Of a stretch of DNA of 64,000 nucleotides, positions 37,261-49,643 are shown one piece after another; within the stretch, counting starts at the first letter, position 1; every line of letters starts with the position of its first letter. The position numbers and the translations under genes are program-made. The notes beneath the pieces are model-generated. The model worked only from the letters and a program-made list of their open reading frames with translations, did no database searches and was not told the origin of the DNA. The DNA is from Rutstroemia sp. NJR-2017a BVV2 (taxonomy: Eukaryota > Ascomycota > Leotiomycetes > Helotiales > Rutstroemiaceae), in NCBI GenBank assembly GCA_002946415.1, contig NJPS01000062.1:310001-374000 (forward strand), read 5' to 3'.

Positions 37261-37337
37261 CCTGAACCTACCATCTCCCTGAACCTACCGTCTCCCTGAA
37301 CCTACCATCTCCCTAAACCTACCATCTTCCTCAACCC
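37261..37337 (+). repeat. 17-bp minisatellite, about 4.5 copies
   Basis: Unit CCTGAACCTACCATCTC, four copies with one or two changes each and a partial fifth, all pyrimidine-biased. Confidence 0.85.
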
Positions 37338-38771
37338 ACTCATCCCCAGAAACCCATCCATCTCTCTTCTCTCACACTCCTTAATCACCTACCGCCTCGC
37401 CTCGCATCCAGTCATCAATCTGCCCTACCACTGTCATTCCATGTATATCTCCCTCCTATTTCCCTTCTCGTGAACCTGCCATACCATACTACACTCAACA
37501 AGATCAACACACCTATCTGGCAACTGCAAGCTTGAATTTTGTCTACAACATCAAATCCTTCTCACAACTACTCACCTTCTTCTCACCACTTTTTACCTGC
37601 CTCCTCGTAACTATTTCCCTCCTTCTCACAGCTTCTTCTTAGCCCCTTCACTTTCGTCTTGCGAGATTCCTGGTATTTCTTGTATTTTCTTTTCTCTTTC
37701 TCCTCTTTCTCCTCCTCTTTCCCCTCTGTATAATCCTGCAATTTGAATGTCTCACCTCCATCTCAACATTTTTAATATCTGTATACCTGTCAACCATCCG
37801 TGTATAAGGAAAAGGGACAATAGTATCCCAATACTCTTTCCTCTTTCTCTCCCCTCTACTCCCTTCTCTATCTACACTACCTTTTCTCTCATCTCATCTC
37901 CATTCTACATCCCACTGCTCAATCATTAAACTTATAAAACCATTCAACAGCAAGCCTTTCCTTTCCCATCCTTTTCCTGTTCTTCACTTCCGAATAAGTA
38001 CAGTACAGTACACTGCAGGACAACTTCCACATTATTCGCCCGTAGCTCATAAAGTCCGTGATATCTTCCCCTCTCTCCCCTGGCCTTCTCTTTCCTCCCC
38101 TCCTCTTCACTTCCAACCAAATATAGTGCAGTACCAGTACATTGCAACTGCTATATCGCTCCCTCGCTCGCTCGTCCTATTAATCAATATTCTGATCTCT
38201 AGTACGTCTGTTTCGGCCGGTCTAAATCATAGTAATGGTTGAACCATTGTATATTCTAATATACTCAGTAAAGAGCCTCCTCTACAAATTATCTTGAATC
38301 GTCTTCACTTCTCTCTGAACCAGCGGACGAACGAATTACCCGGGAAGTTAGATAAACCCTCTATTATATTTCATTTTGACTCTCTTCAGTCTTTCTTCTT
38401 CTTGAATTCCTAGCTCCTCCTCACTCTCTTCTTCTTAATTAACTTCTTTCTTTTCTTCTTCTCTTTTCCTCTTCTCTTATCTTCTCCCCCCTCGTAACTT
38501 CTCCCTTCTCAGCTCTATACAAACAACACTTGTATATCACCGATATACTAATTATCCAAGCCCTAACCTCTAATGCTTCCACCCTTTCCCTTTCCCCCAA
38601 AACCCCTCTAGTAGGTTTATTCTCGCTTCCCAAGAAGGCCAAGTATATATACTACTAATAAATCTATATCAACTATCTTTACCTCTACTTCTACTATACC
38701 ATTCTGATACTTAGTATTCTTTCTTACTTCTATCCTTCACTTTTATTCCTACCCTATAATCCTATATATAG

Positions 38772-38992
38772 TCTCTTCGGAGTAGAAAAAACAGGCCAAT
38801 TTAGAACAATATTGAAGCTATTTACTATTATCCAACGAATATCCTAAAAGTCCTAAAAGTCGTAAAATATTAGAAGTACTAAGGATATTATCACTAAATA
38901 AATATCCTAAAGACTTTGAGAGATTATAAAGTTCTTATTATCATTTTTGTACTGAGAGCCTTAGATGGGCCTGTTTTTCTCCTCCGAAGAGA
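38772..38992. mobile_element. MITE-like element with 25-26 bp terminal inverted repeats
   Basis: The left end (38772-38797) begins TCTCTTCGGAGTAGAAAAAA and closes with CAGGCC. The reverse complement of the right end (38968-38992) begins TCTCTTCGGAGGAGAAAAAC and closes the same way; the two differ at one base and one A-run length. The 221-bp unit has an AT-rich core with no coding capacity and short internal repeats (CCTAAAAGT). TA-rich sequence abuts both ends, so a TA target duplication is possible. This structure fits a non-autonomous DNA transposon; the superfamily cannot be set without other copies. Confidence 0.65.
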
Positions 38993-40412
38993 TAGTATAC
39001 TTATCCCTCAGCCTCACTCATTATCCCGCTCATCCTATAAATCATATATATCACACCATATTCCACATTGCACATTGCACACAACCTGACAAGACTAAAC
39101 TAAATTCACCCCCCTTTCCTCCTCTTTCCGTCTCCCCTCTCCCTCCCCTTCTCCCCTCCCCTCCCCCTCTCATTCTCCCCCCTCCCCCGCATACCCAGCT
39201 CCTCCCCCAACCAGTTCGGTTCATTTCAGTCCAGTCTAGTTTCGTTTCATCATCCAAACCCGAAAGAAAAAAGGTAAGAAAATCATAAGCTACAGTACTT
39301 CCCTCTCTACTTCCCCCAACTAATCAACCTACTTCCATTCCCTCCCTCCCTACCTACTTCCCCCAACCAACTAATCTACCTCGCTTCCTTCCTGCCTCCC
39401 TCCCCTTTTATCAACCGACCTACTTTCCCCCAACCAGCCCACCTTCCTCCCTATCTACCTCTCCCCCTCCCTGCTTTCCTCCATCCAACCACCTAACCAA
39501 TCACCTACCAAACTAACTACTAAATCAACCTCCCTATTACCCATCTGCTCATAATCCCAATCTATATACTCCACAAAATCCTCCCCGCCATCTCATCTCA
39601 TCTTCACATCATATCAAGAAAACTTGTAAGAAAAACCCAGGGGAGGAGGGAAAGGGGATGAAATTGTAGTCAGTCAGTTAGTCTTGCTTTTAGGCGGGGG
39701 AGGAGTGGGGGCGGGGGGTGATATATTCCTTCAGACTTTCCGATGAAGAGTACTAATGGTTTGTTCATCTCTTGCGTCGACGGCTTGTGGATATGCATTG
39801 TGAAGAATAGCTCGGATCCATACTTATTACTACGGACCTACCGTGACGGTACTTCCATTGCCTATAGGCTATAGGCACAGTCTCCATACAAGTCGATTGC
39901 AAGAGGAATAAACGTGCCATCATGATCACTAGCTTAGGATTTAGCAAAGGGACTTAGAACCTCGGGAATCATCAGCACTCATGAATCAAAAAACTTAGAA
40001 CTTGCGCAAGTGCTGCTCGTGTTACTCACACATCCCCATATGTAACATGCTCAAAAGTATAAAACTTCCAAATTAGATGTAGAAGAATTTCCACTTTAAT
40101 TGATTGCTATGACATCTACTATACATCAAGCCAAATGGTCTTAACTGCCACATGTCTCGGCTGTCCGTGAAAACAGCAACAGGAGATTCTGCATTTGCCA
40201 AATTGCCACTCTAATCAGAGTACAGTTTCGAATGTTGCAGTAGCCAGTTGGTAGGCTACTAGGCTGTACTATCGGAAGATTTTGAAAGCCGTCGAAGATT
40301 CTCATGTATGTGAGTATGTCCTCCTGATATTGGCTTATGCTTCTATAGCCGGGAACAGTCTCCCTTGGTTGGAGTTCTGCGCCGTGTTTTGACTCGGAGG
40401 TTGATGCATCAT

Positions 40413-40673
40413 TCAGACTCCACTCATTCTTATCCTTGCGCCCCCCCGGGCCTGTTCCTCTGCTATAGCGGTGACGATGCAGTAGAGGAAGTAGATCAAC
40501 ACCGTAACTCCAAGCGTAAGAAATATATAAAAAAGCGCGCATTTTATTCCAGTATATGTTGTAGAAGTGATACCGCAGTGGTGTCCAGTAGTGCACGGGG
40601 GTGCTCTTCGTATGGGTGTGTAATTTGTACATTGTTGTAAAGCTGCCATTATGTTGAGGAAATCTCGATTCAA
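40413..40673 (-). CDS. Hypothetical single-pass membrane protein (uncertain)
   Basis: An 86-codon frame. After a polar N-terminal half with three cysteines (residues 15, 27 and 33) there is a strong hydrophobic segment (CALFYIFLTLGVTVLIYFLY, about residues 46-65). The tail is charged (AEEQARGGARIRM). This is the most protein-like frame in the surrounding gene-poor region. A longer 192-codon frame overlaps it in another phase, and no family is recognised for either. An intron could extend it. Confidence 0.28.
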   Translation of the reverse strand: MNRDFLNIMAALQQCTNYTPIRRAPPCTTGHHCGITSTTYTGIKCALFYIFLTLGVTVLIYFLYCIVTAIAEEQARGGARIRMSGV

Positions 40674-41576
40674 TGATCGAATCCGATGCTGCCCGTACTA
40701 GTATTCCGATGGGTGGCATCTTCGTGGAGAGTTAAGAGATAATATATAAAATATATAACTGTTAAAACGTCTGTATCAAAGGGAAGAATAAAGAGGTTGA
40801 GATTCACTGAGTTAATCAAGATTATCTGTAGAAGATTGATTATATGGAAACTATAGTATAGCCCTAAGTGTAATTAGCTAGAAGATCGCGTTCTTTTACC
40901 ACCACTTACTTTTGAACTTCTACGGATTCGGTTATTGTTAGACGGCGTGGAAAAAGGAACTGCGATTCAGGAGGCACCCTCAACCTACCCTATGATAACC
41001 TCAATCTATTAATACCCCAGAGAAACCCCAGCCCAAGAGTAACCTCAACACGAAGCTCCCCTCAACTAGCCTATCCTCTCTCTCAATCACCAGACAATCA
41101 AATCCACAATCTACAGCCTGAGTTCAATCAATCAACCAGTCAAGTCACGTCCAGTCAAGTCAAGTCCAGTCAAGTTAAAGAAAGATAATCTCATATATGT
41201 CCTTATTCTCTCTCCTCCATCTCAATATCCCCTTTCTATCTAAACATTCATTTCATCTAACCACCACAAAGCATGACTCTCTCCCCACTTCATCAATGAG
41301 ATAATTTCTAAACCAACTCATCTTAGCAAACATTAAACCCACCCCAACACCCCAACACCCCACCCAGTTATTCCATGATATGATATAACGCCTACATAGT
41401 ACATACATAAATATGATATGATATTTTCATTTTCATCCCCCCCCCCCTCATCCAGCAAACAAGAAAGCCGACGCAGTCAGCTCACCAACCCATCAGTCCG
41501 CACCAAGCAAAAGCCAAAGCCAAAGTAAATTATTCACATTAAGAAGCAAACCCCCTCTCTCCCCCTCCCCTAAAAT
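40674..41576. other. Intergenic region, 3' flank of the RGS gene
   Basis: About 0.9 kb. AT-rich near 40735-40900, then C/A-rich with repeats of CAAGTC/CAGTCAAGT at 41142-41180. No gene seen. Confidence 0.55.
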
Positions 41577-43351
41577 CTAAAAAAACCCACCCCCCGGCAC
41601 CACCAAAAACACCACCGTCGCGATCCCACCCACACCCACCCCAAACAACAAACTCTGCAAAAAGATAACATCCTGAATCTGTCTCAACGCCGGTTCCTGA
41701 ACCCAGACCTCTCTATCAAAGATCTTGCGTATGATATTCCTCTTTTCGTATTTTTTGACCCAGGGGTAATCTTCTTTTACTTTCTTATCCGCTTTATCTT
41801 GTTGTTTTTCGTCGGGAGAAGAGGAGGAGTTAGGAACAGAAGGATGATCCACCCCCTCCAAACAAATCTCCTCCTCCTCCGACTCCCACAACTCCCACGG
41901 ACGCAAATGTCTATGATGCAGCCCATGCAACACCACACACATGCCCCTCCAAGCCGCATACAGCGTCGAGATACCGAGGACCCAGAAGAAGGCGGCGAAA
42001 GCTCTCCAGCCGCGGCTCATACCGCTGAGGGTCGTCAATAAAGCGTACAGCAAACCGGCGACAATGAGGAAGGCGCCGAGACCGCGGGCGAAGACCTGCC
42101 GGGGCTTGTTCCCGTTGCAGATGGACCAGCGGACGAAGTTGGGGTGGGCTTGGAAGCGGAGAGAGGACTCGACGGATTTGACGACGGGGAGGAAGGCGGA
42201 TGGGTCCGTGGTGCTGGTTAGAGCGATGAGGAAGGTGTGGCGGAGGCGGAAGGAGAGGTTGAGTTGGCGGGGGGCGGGAGAGGCGATGTAGATGGCTATT
42301 ATGCGGTCGATTTCGTCGCGGAAGGGGAGGTTGGTTGCTGGGAGGTGTTAGTTTATTGTGGAAGGGGTTTATTGAAGAAGGAGTTTATTGTGGACGTTTA
42401 TTGTGAAAGGAGTTGATTTTTGAAAGGGGAGAAAGGGAGGGATGGAGAGGGAAAACAAGTGAGAGTTTGATGAACATGAGGATATGATGAACATGGGGAT
42501 ATGATGCAAGAATAAACAGGAGATAATATATGCAAGCTAAGAAAACTTACGAGGAATTTCCAACCCCGCCTCCGTAAAAGTCCTATGCGCAATAGCACGA
42601 TAAGAAGCCTGAACCGAAGAATGGACCTTCGTAAGCGAAGGATCCTTCTCCAAATCCATTTCCCACGGGGCGACGCTGCCGACCTCTGGCGTGATGGGTG
42701 ACTTGACCGGAACCGGAACCGGAAGATTAATCGGGCGTTCGTCGTCGGCGTCAAAAGACCGAGCGTTGCTGCTCTCGTATTTGTAATCTGTGGGCGGAGG
42801 GTTAGGACCCTCGGATTGCGCTGTGGGTGGAGGTGTGGTGAATGGGTTGTGGGATTTGGATTGTGATTGCGATTGCGATTGTTCGAATCGACTGGCGTAG
42901 TCGCGGAACCAGAGGAAGAATTGGAGGTTCTCGGGGGCGAGCTCGATGTATTCGAGGTAGTTCATGAACTCTCGGACGGTCATTGGCTGGGGATGATGTT
43001 AGCTAGATGATTTTGTGGAAAGGTGAAGTATTCGAAGTTTCTCGCCGGGATATGTTTTGCCAACTGATCATATACTGAGGGACCCCGAGACCATAGATCA
43101 TGTGCAAACGTTCCCCCAAGACAACGAAGACATTCTATGAATGAGTTGATCAGACTTACCGGACAAGTTCCACCATTAATAATCCTATCAAAAGAAAGAG
43201 CCTCCGGAATCCCTTGACTCTTCGCCGACCCGCTAGATTCTGTTTGAGAGAGATCATCCATACTGGCAGCGCTCGAGTTCGTGCTCACATAATCCGGACG
43301 ACGATAATTGACATTCGCAATGACCTGACCAAGATACGGCACGAGACCCAT
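41577..43351 (-). CDS. RGS-domain membrane protein, Rax1-like
   Basis: Three exons: 43351-43160, 42986-42551 and 42337-41577 (462 aa), GT-AG with phases 0 and 1 joining. The start MGLVPYLGQVIANVNYRRPD is family-like; an upstream in-frame ATG exists at 43387. An RGS segment is split by an intron: EALSFDRIINGGTCP joins to PMTVREFMNYLEYIELAPEN, then LQFFLWFRDYASRFE. It ends in HRTFTEAGLEIP, NLPFRDEIDRIIAIYI and HTFLIALTSTTDPSAFLPV. Between the halves is a Ser/Gln/Pro-rich insertion. The C-terminus has three predicted membrane segments: GLGAFLIVAGLLYALL, AFAAFFWVLGISTLYAAW and LLFGVGVGGIATVVFLVV. An RGS domain plus C-terminal membrane spans matches yeast Rax1 (bipolar bud-site marking) and the equivalent fungal RGS class. 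Whether it accelerates G-alpha GTPase is unknown. Confidence 0.85.
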
Positions 43352-46279
43352 GATTGTAGATATATCTGAGTACCGACTAGCACTCACTCAACGACAAGAA
43401 GCAAAGAAGAGATAGCAGAAGAGAAAGCAAGACAGCGACGGAAGGGGAGGCAAAGGGAGGAGCAAATAAATAGAAGATATGACGAAAAGGACTGAAACGA
43501 AGTGAAATGAACGATCGTGTTTGAAGAGCCAATAACACTCGGGAAGCTTGTGCGGAAAGAAGAGAGGAATAATATACTCTCGCTATAGAGGTAAGAAGGC
43601 ACGGTACATTCGTTTCGGCACGAAAGTTTGGGGAAATGGTTTAGATAAAAAAGCTAATCAAATCATCCATCCATGGGTAAATCGATGCGATTGCTCGACT
43701 CCACCGGGAGATCGTGGCAAGTAGATAGATGGGTGGACTTGACGTCCGACGGGATACTTCTTCCATTGGAGCACGGTGCTGGACTTGGAAAATGGGTTCC
43801 CGGCTCAACGGGTTCACAACTCGAGATGTGCAGGCACAAGGGACGATAACCTTGGCCCATGCCATGGACAACGGCTCAGCGCCATGGAAATGAAGGCTGA
43901 GTCACTAAGCCAAGGCAAGCGGTAGCCAGAGAGGGCGAGCGAAAAGTTTGCAGTGCAGCGCGTGCGTGTGTGTTGGTTCTCCATGTGAAAGCGACAGGCC
44001 GGCAAGAGAGACAGGCAGGCAGGCAGGCCCAACGACACGGCACGCAAAAAGATTTCAGATGTCTCGGGAATCTGCCCAGACCAGGATCGCTCTCGAGGCT
44101 CCACTCGAATATTCCATCTCCACCGCCCCCATCGCCCATGCTGTACTTTAGTACTTTAGTATATCCACTTCCGCTTGCACTTCCACGATCCTCGCTTAAC
44201 ATGTCTTGATCGCGATGGTGCTCCTCGCCAAAAAAGCGACGAATCACATAGTTCTAAGGTTAAGTTTTCCCACGTTCTCGGAATAACTTACTGTACGCAG
44301 TAAGGTTATGCATGGCATGCGAACTCAAAGATCAACGATCCCGTGCTGCGTCGATGGTAAATATCATAACATAATCTAACACAACTTAGATCGTGTGCGC
44401 TCTTGGTATTCTCCTTTCATACCGGCAAGAGATGCTGTATGGGACGAAGATCTACAGTGCGACGTCGCGATACGTAAATATCCTCATCGGACTGGACGGA
44501 CGATCCACGAGATGCACGTTCGTTCGTTCGTTGTCAACCACGAGTGAAAGGAGTTCGGTACGATATCCCTCCCTCTCCTGCCTAGTCGCCGGGCTAGGGA
44601 AGGCAGATGGAAGAATCTACTGTACCTTGTCATACTTTTGGTGCAGTATGGAGTTTAAATTTGATGTGAGAAGATCGGATCCGAGAAAGAGGGAGGGAGC
44701 ACTTACTTGTACGAAGTATACGTAATACGACCCTGCATAAAGTATATCTGTGTTGAACGTGTCGCGAAGTATCTTCTCGCCCTCTTTCCCTCCGCGCTTT
44801 CTAATGTGCTCTATTCCGCCCAATCCACTCCTCAAGAAGCGGTCACTTCCTTCCTTCTTTCCTTCCTTCCTTCCGGTTCTTAGAAGACGGCAGATGCAAA
44901 CGAACAGACCTCAAAACTAGACGTTTCACTAACCCAAACACTACGGCCGTAATCAAACGTCCATAGCATAAAGTTACAGTACCGTACCGTCGCCCGAGCC
45001 TCGACCCGTTAGTGGCATGGCGAGTCGAGTTGGGATCAATAGTTGAGCCTGGACGACGAACTACCTAAAGTCTTCCTGGAGCTTACCAGCTATTTGGGTT
45101 TTACGTACGGGACGTACCCCTGCAGTGCATTGGATAAAATCAATGTCCTTGCCCTGGTCCTTCTCGACGCAGCGTAGATTTGGAGTCTTGGTGTTTCTCA
45201 ATTAACCGGTTGGCGGTTCGTGCACTACAGGACGAGTAGATACGTACATTCTGTTCGGTTCAGCTCAGTTCAGTAATCCGCTATCTGAGCAGAAAAGAGT
45301 CTTTCGCAAATACATCATATTTATTGCTTCTTTTCTTCTATTCGTTGTACAAGTAACAGTATCTATTGTGCCTGCATATATCGGTCCCAATATCAATATC
45401 CCAATACGACAGAAAATCTAACTATCCACTATACGTACAATCCCAAGAGTCGATCGATCGTAATCACCAGCTAGCATCTAATCTACCTCCCCACTCTCCC
45501 CTATCACCCCCCCTGCCATTTCACTGAGCATTCCCTCCGCAAATCTCTCCTCTCCCTTTTAACGCACTACGAAGTACACAACCTGCTCGGTATGATTTGC
45601 GAACGAAAGTGGAGCAACCAACAATTCCATCACAATTCCCATCCCATAACCGACAACCCGGTACAGCAAGCCGTCACCCAATCCCGCCGCCCAGTCAACC
45701 TTCCCCAAGCAGTAACTCGTCTCCGCGACGTGCCGTGTGTGGAATGGACAGACCGGGAATACCATCATAAGATTGCGGTTTGATATTTTTTGTGGGAGAG
45801 GCTAACGAGGGACCCAGTTAATGCACTGGGGAGGTGGTGAGCTGAAAAAAAATTATGTACATTAATAATCTACGGCCTTATTGTACTTCGTAGGGTGTTC
45901 ATTGGGTGGGAGGGGATATGCAGAGAGGGTGCTTGTAGGGTTTGGGGGGTTTGATTGATGCATATACTGGGGCTTAGTAACGTAGAGTAGGTATAACTGT
46001 GGGTAGTAATGTTTGAAGGAGAAGTGATAGATAAGCTGTTGGGTAGGGAGATGGATACTATGACGGAGTATAGCTAGGGAGTTATTATAGGTCTTTTTCA
46101 CATGCACCGGAGAGAGAGCCGGTAAGAATTGCCTTTCTCTTCTCTTCCCAACCTGATACACTCTTTCTCCCTCCCTTCCTCTCCTCCTCCGTCCTTCCTC
46201 CTACTCCCTTCCATCAATCCTCCTCTCGCCTCTCTCCTCCTCCTCCTCCTCCTCTCCCCTCCACCACTCCCCCTCCCCT
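43352..46279. other. Intergenic region between RGS gene and DUF1348 gene
   Basis: About 2.9 kb. No supported gene. TACGAAGTA-type words at 44710-44718, 45568-45576 and 45884-45892 are denser here than elsewhere. Short repeats include GGCAG at 44011-44028, TACTTTAG at 44144-44161, CGTT at 44517-44532 and CTTCCTT at 44846-44872. From 46140 to 46280 it is CT-rich. Confidence 0.6.
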
Positions 46280-47057
46280 CTACCAATGCTCCTCCCCAAT
46301 CTCCACCGCATTCACATCCTCCACCCCCTCCCCAAACCACCTCTCCCCCACCCCCAACCGAATCTCATTCCCACTCATCTGCCTCTTCCGCATCCTCCCA
46401 TCAGCCGCAAACGTCCAATCCTCCAGCCCATAACACCTATACCACTGCCCCTCTGCGTCGTGGTATTCGTACCAGAACTGGACTGCGATCTGTCGTAGAA
46501 CTTAACATCACCCAAACCCAAAATCCGAAACAAACAAACAGTAGTAAACCATCCTTATGTACAGTATAAAGGGTTTGAATGAGAAAACAGAAAAACTCAC
46601 CTTATCACTACTAAAAGCAAACAGCTCCTTCCGCAATCGATACCCCTTCTCGCGTTCCCATTTCTTGGTCAGGAAGTCGACGATCTGGGCCTCGCCGCGC
46701 AGGAACTGGTCGCGGTTGCGCCAGATGGAGTCGGGGGTGTAGGCGTTTTTGATTATTTGGGGGTTTCTGATGGGGGTTAGTGGGGAGAGGGAGGAGGGGG
46801 TTGGAGGGGGGTTGGTGGAGGGGAGTTGAGGAGGTGCTAGATGGAGGAGAAAGTGTGAGATAGAAGGGGGGAAATGGTGCTGGTTTGTATATGAGATAGA
46901 ATAGAATAGAGGGGTGCTAGTTAGGCGGAGGAGAAAGTAGGAGGTAGTGCATATACTTCGTATTCCAAGCATCTTGCGCAGCTTTCACTTTGATACGAGC
47001 GGTTTCCTCGGTGAAGGGCGGGAGAGGTGGTTTTTGGGTGGTTGCAGGAGAGGACAT
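46280..47057 (-). CDS. DUF1348 (SnoaL/NTF2-like fold) protein
   Basis: Three exons: 47057-46957, 46766-46601 and 46489-46280 (158 aa), with phases joining. The sequence follows DUF1348 closely: PPLPPFTEETARIKVKAAQD, AWNTKNPQIIKNAYTPDSIW, RNRDQFLRGEAQIVDFLTKK, WEREKGYRLRKELFAF, then IAVQFWYEYHDAEGQWYRCY, GLEDWTFAADGRMRKRQMSG and NEIRLGVGERWF. The family adopts the NTF2-like cone fold, is shared by bacteria and fungi, and has no settled reaction. A small-molecule pocket or enzyme role is inference. The length equals the family norm. One copy of the recurrent word TACTTCGTA falls across the exon 1 donor (46954-46962). Confidence 0.92.
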
Positions 47058-48237
47058 GTTTGATAGTTGGGGTGGTTGAATCTGTCCTGTGAAATTGAAC
47101 ACAATTGTTTGTTTGACTAAGTAACTTATGTTCTGTTTATAAGAAGACCCGACCGAATCTGAATCTCTTGATGTTAAGATGTTCTCGTTCTACTTGGTAT
47201 CCCCATAAGTGATATATGAACATTCCCCGCTTCATGAACAACCCCTCCTCTTCTTCTTGCCATATGCATCTCCTCACCTTATCAAAGTCATTCTACGCCC
47301 TTTCAATGATTCCATTCCCATTCCTATTCCCATCTCCTCATCTCCACGGCATTTGAGATTCCCAAACCATCAGCATACAATTTCCATCCATCCTGTACAA
47401 TATCCCTCCTAACCAGCTACCCATAAGCCAAGTCAATATTTCAATTCCCGGCAACCTAGTCTGTTTCACCGATTACGTCCGTACTCGATCCCGAAATGCC
47501 GATCCGTCCAATCCAATCCCCACCGCTCCACGTGCCGTGCCTTGCCTCACCACGGACAGTAGCGACGGAAAAATCTAGAACTATGCGATTGGTGAGCACA
47601 ACTGACGTAAGTCTTCGGTCGGCCTCGGACTTTATTTTGCTGGTGAGCGAGCACCGAGTCAATGTGAGTTTAGCTTCAAGAACGGGCGCTTTTGGGTGGG
47701 AGTTTGTGCAGAGTATAGTTATGTAGGAAGATAGGTAGGTAGGTACAGCATAACTTCAACAGGAAAGAATAACTTATGCCATCAGGTGACTTTTGTTCCA
47801 ATGACATGATATGCAAAGATTGAGCAAAAGGAAGTTTTTGGTGGGGTGAGAAATTGTCATAGTGGGGTAAACAGCTCACTCCCACGAGTCCCCTTGTACC
47901 TAGCAACATCCATCACCGTCTTCGGAGCATAAAAAAATGGTGCAATGCTGAGTGTACAGTAAGAAGCAGAGCTCGTGCAGTGAATATCGTGAATATACCT
48001 GTCCATTTACCTTATCTTATGTAAGGCCAGAGGGGCGAGACCGATCTGCTGAGATAATGTGGAGCTTGCCTTAATAAACATCGATCGAGTACCTTGACAG
48101 ATATATATCTTCACTTTACCTCTCACCTTCCTGTCCTTTTCTTCCTGCTACATACAATCAATTCAAGCAAACTTCTCTCTTCAACCTACAATATATCTAC
48201 CTACATACCAAACTCGAAATAGAAGAACCAAGACACA
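47058..48237. other. Shared upstream region of DUF1348 and PMP20 genes
   Basis: About 1.2 kb between divergent starts. No gene is seen. The right end (48110-48237) is a C/T- and A-rich leader ending in CAAGACACA before the peroxiredoxin ATG. Confidence 0.55.
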
Positions 48238-49038
48238 ATGGCAGCAGAACTCAAAGTCGGTGATACGCTCCCAGAGGGTGTTAAATTCGGTTGGATTGCT
48301 CCTTCGCCTGAGACGGATGATATCAAGGCTTGTGGCATTCCGATTACTTATGATGCTTCCAAGGGTAAGATATAATGTTTTCTTTTTCCTTTACTCACTT
48401 TCTTTGCTTCTATGTCTGCAGAAGCTTGCCTTACTCTTTTTCTACCCCTCCTTCCTTATCCTATCCGCAGTCCCCCTCCCTCCCATCTCCTCTCCAATCC
48501 ATCCTTCCTCTCAAGAAAACCTTCACTAACTCCCCCCTCCCCTTCACAGAATGGGCCAACAAAAAAGTCGTCGTCTTCTCCGTCCCCGGCGCCTTCACCC
48601 CCACCTGCAGCGCTGCCCATCTCCCCGGCTACATCTCTCATCTGCAAGATTTCCGCTCCAAGGGCGTCGATGTCATTGCTACCATTGCGTACAATGATCC
48701 TTTCGTTATGAGTGCGTGGGGAAAGGCGAATGGTGTTAAGGGCGAGGATATTGTATGTTTCTTTTTTCTTTTGTTTTTTATTGCTATATCACTCCAAAAA
48801 TAAAACTACCCCTCCGCTACAAGTTTTAAAAAAACAATACACTAACATCACCAAACTCACCCAGCTCTTCCTCTCCGACATCGACGCCGCCTTCTCCAAG
48901 AAACTCGGCTGGACCCAAGGGGAGCGAACCGCGCGCTACGCACTGGTTATTGATCATGGAAAAATCGTGTATGCGGAGAAAGAGCCTGCTAGGGAACTGA
49001 CCGTTAGTAGTGCTGAGGCGGTTTTGAGCAAGTTGTAG
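48238..49038 (+). CDS. Peroxisomal peroxiredoxin, PMP20/Prx5 type
   Basis: Three exons: 48238-48364, 48550-48752 and 48865-49038 (167 aa). The thioredoxin-fold signature [20 protein letters not shown] places the peroxidatic cysteine at residue 62. A second cysteine, at 32 (DIKACGIPI), matches the position of the partner cysteine in fungal allergen-type PMP20 proteins such as Asp f 3. The conserved Arg lies in [20 protein letters not shown]. The chain ends in SKL, a canonical peroxisomal PTS1 signal. The enzyme reduces hydrogen peroxide and alkyl peroxides with a thiol donor. Length and domain extent are exactly those of the family, and both introns carry good GT-AG borders (acceptors CACAG and CCCAG). 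Confidence 0.95.
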
Positions 49039-49612
49039 ATATGATACCATTTCGTGGGGGATTTTATGATATAGCATGGCTTTGCGCTTAGATGTGGCTA
49101 GTTAGAATAGAGAGAGTATGGGGAGGAATTGGGCGGATATATTGATAAATAGATAGATAGATATCATTCTGGTAGAGGGGGGTTATGAAATAGATCTCTA
49201 CTTTACTGCTCTTCATAAACTAGTTACTTGACTTCTTCTTCCTTTCACCAGGTAGGACCTCCATATACCTATCTATCAATGTCTCGAAATACCTTGGCTA
49301 CGCTAAACTAGACATCGCACCACCTGTTCTATACTATTCAAGTATCATATATCTCATATACCACCCCAAGATTACGAACAAAGCAAGACTGACTACGATA
49401 TCGTCCCCTCCTCTCCCTCCCCCGCTTCTTCTTGAGTAGATCGGTAGACAATGATGGTAGGACCGGACGGACAGAGGGACGCATGAATAGATGGATAGTG
49501 GGTGGGCTGCACCGACTGACGGAGATATATGGTATTGTATTATATCAACTCGAGAATCGTGCAAGGCATGGTGACTGGTGTATTATCTCTGTATCAGGAC
49601 GGATGGTGAGGA

Positions 49613-49643
<31 letters not shown>

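Larger units (their letters stand above)
34714..40412. other. Large gene-poor region with CT-rich tract
   Basis: About 5.7 kb with no convincing gene. A 161-codon frame at 36797-37282 has no motif and its 3' end runs into a minisatellite. From about 37260 to 39640 the plus strand is strongly pyrimidine-rich (CCCTCC, CTTTCC and CCTACC words), and an AT-rich MITE-like element lies at 38772-38992. Part of 34714-35460 is presumably promoter of the C6 regulator. Confidence 0.6.

Noticed and set aside
36797..37282. 161-codon plus-strand frame
   Set aside because: No motif, cysteine- and tryptophan-rich at random, and its 3' end is a minisatellite.
40141..40719. 192-codon minus-strand frame
   Set aside because: No recognisable domain, and it overlaps the more protein-like 86-codon membrane frame; kept only as context.
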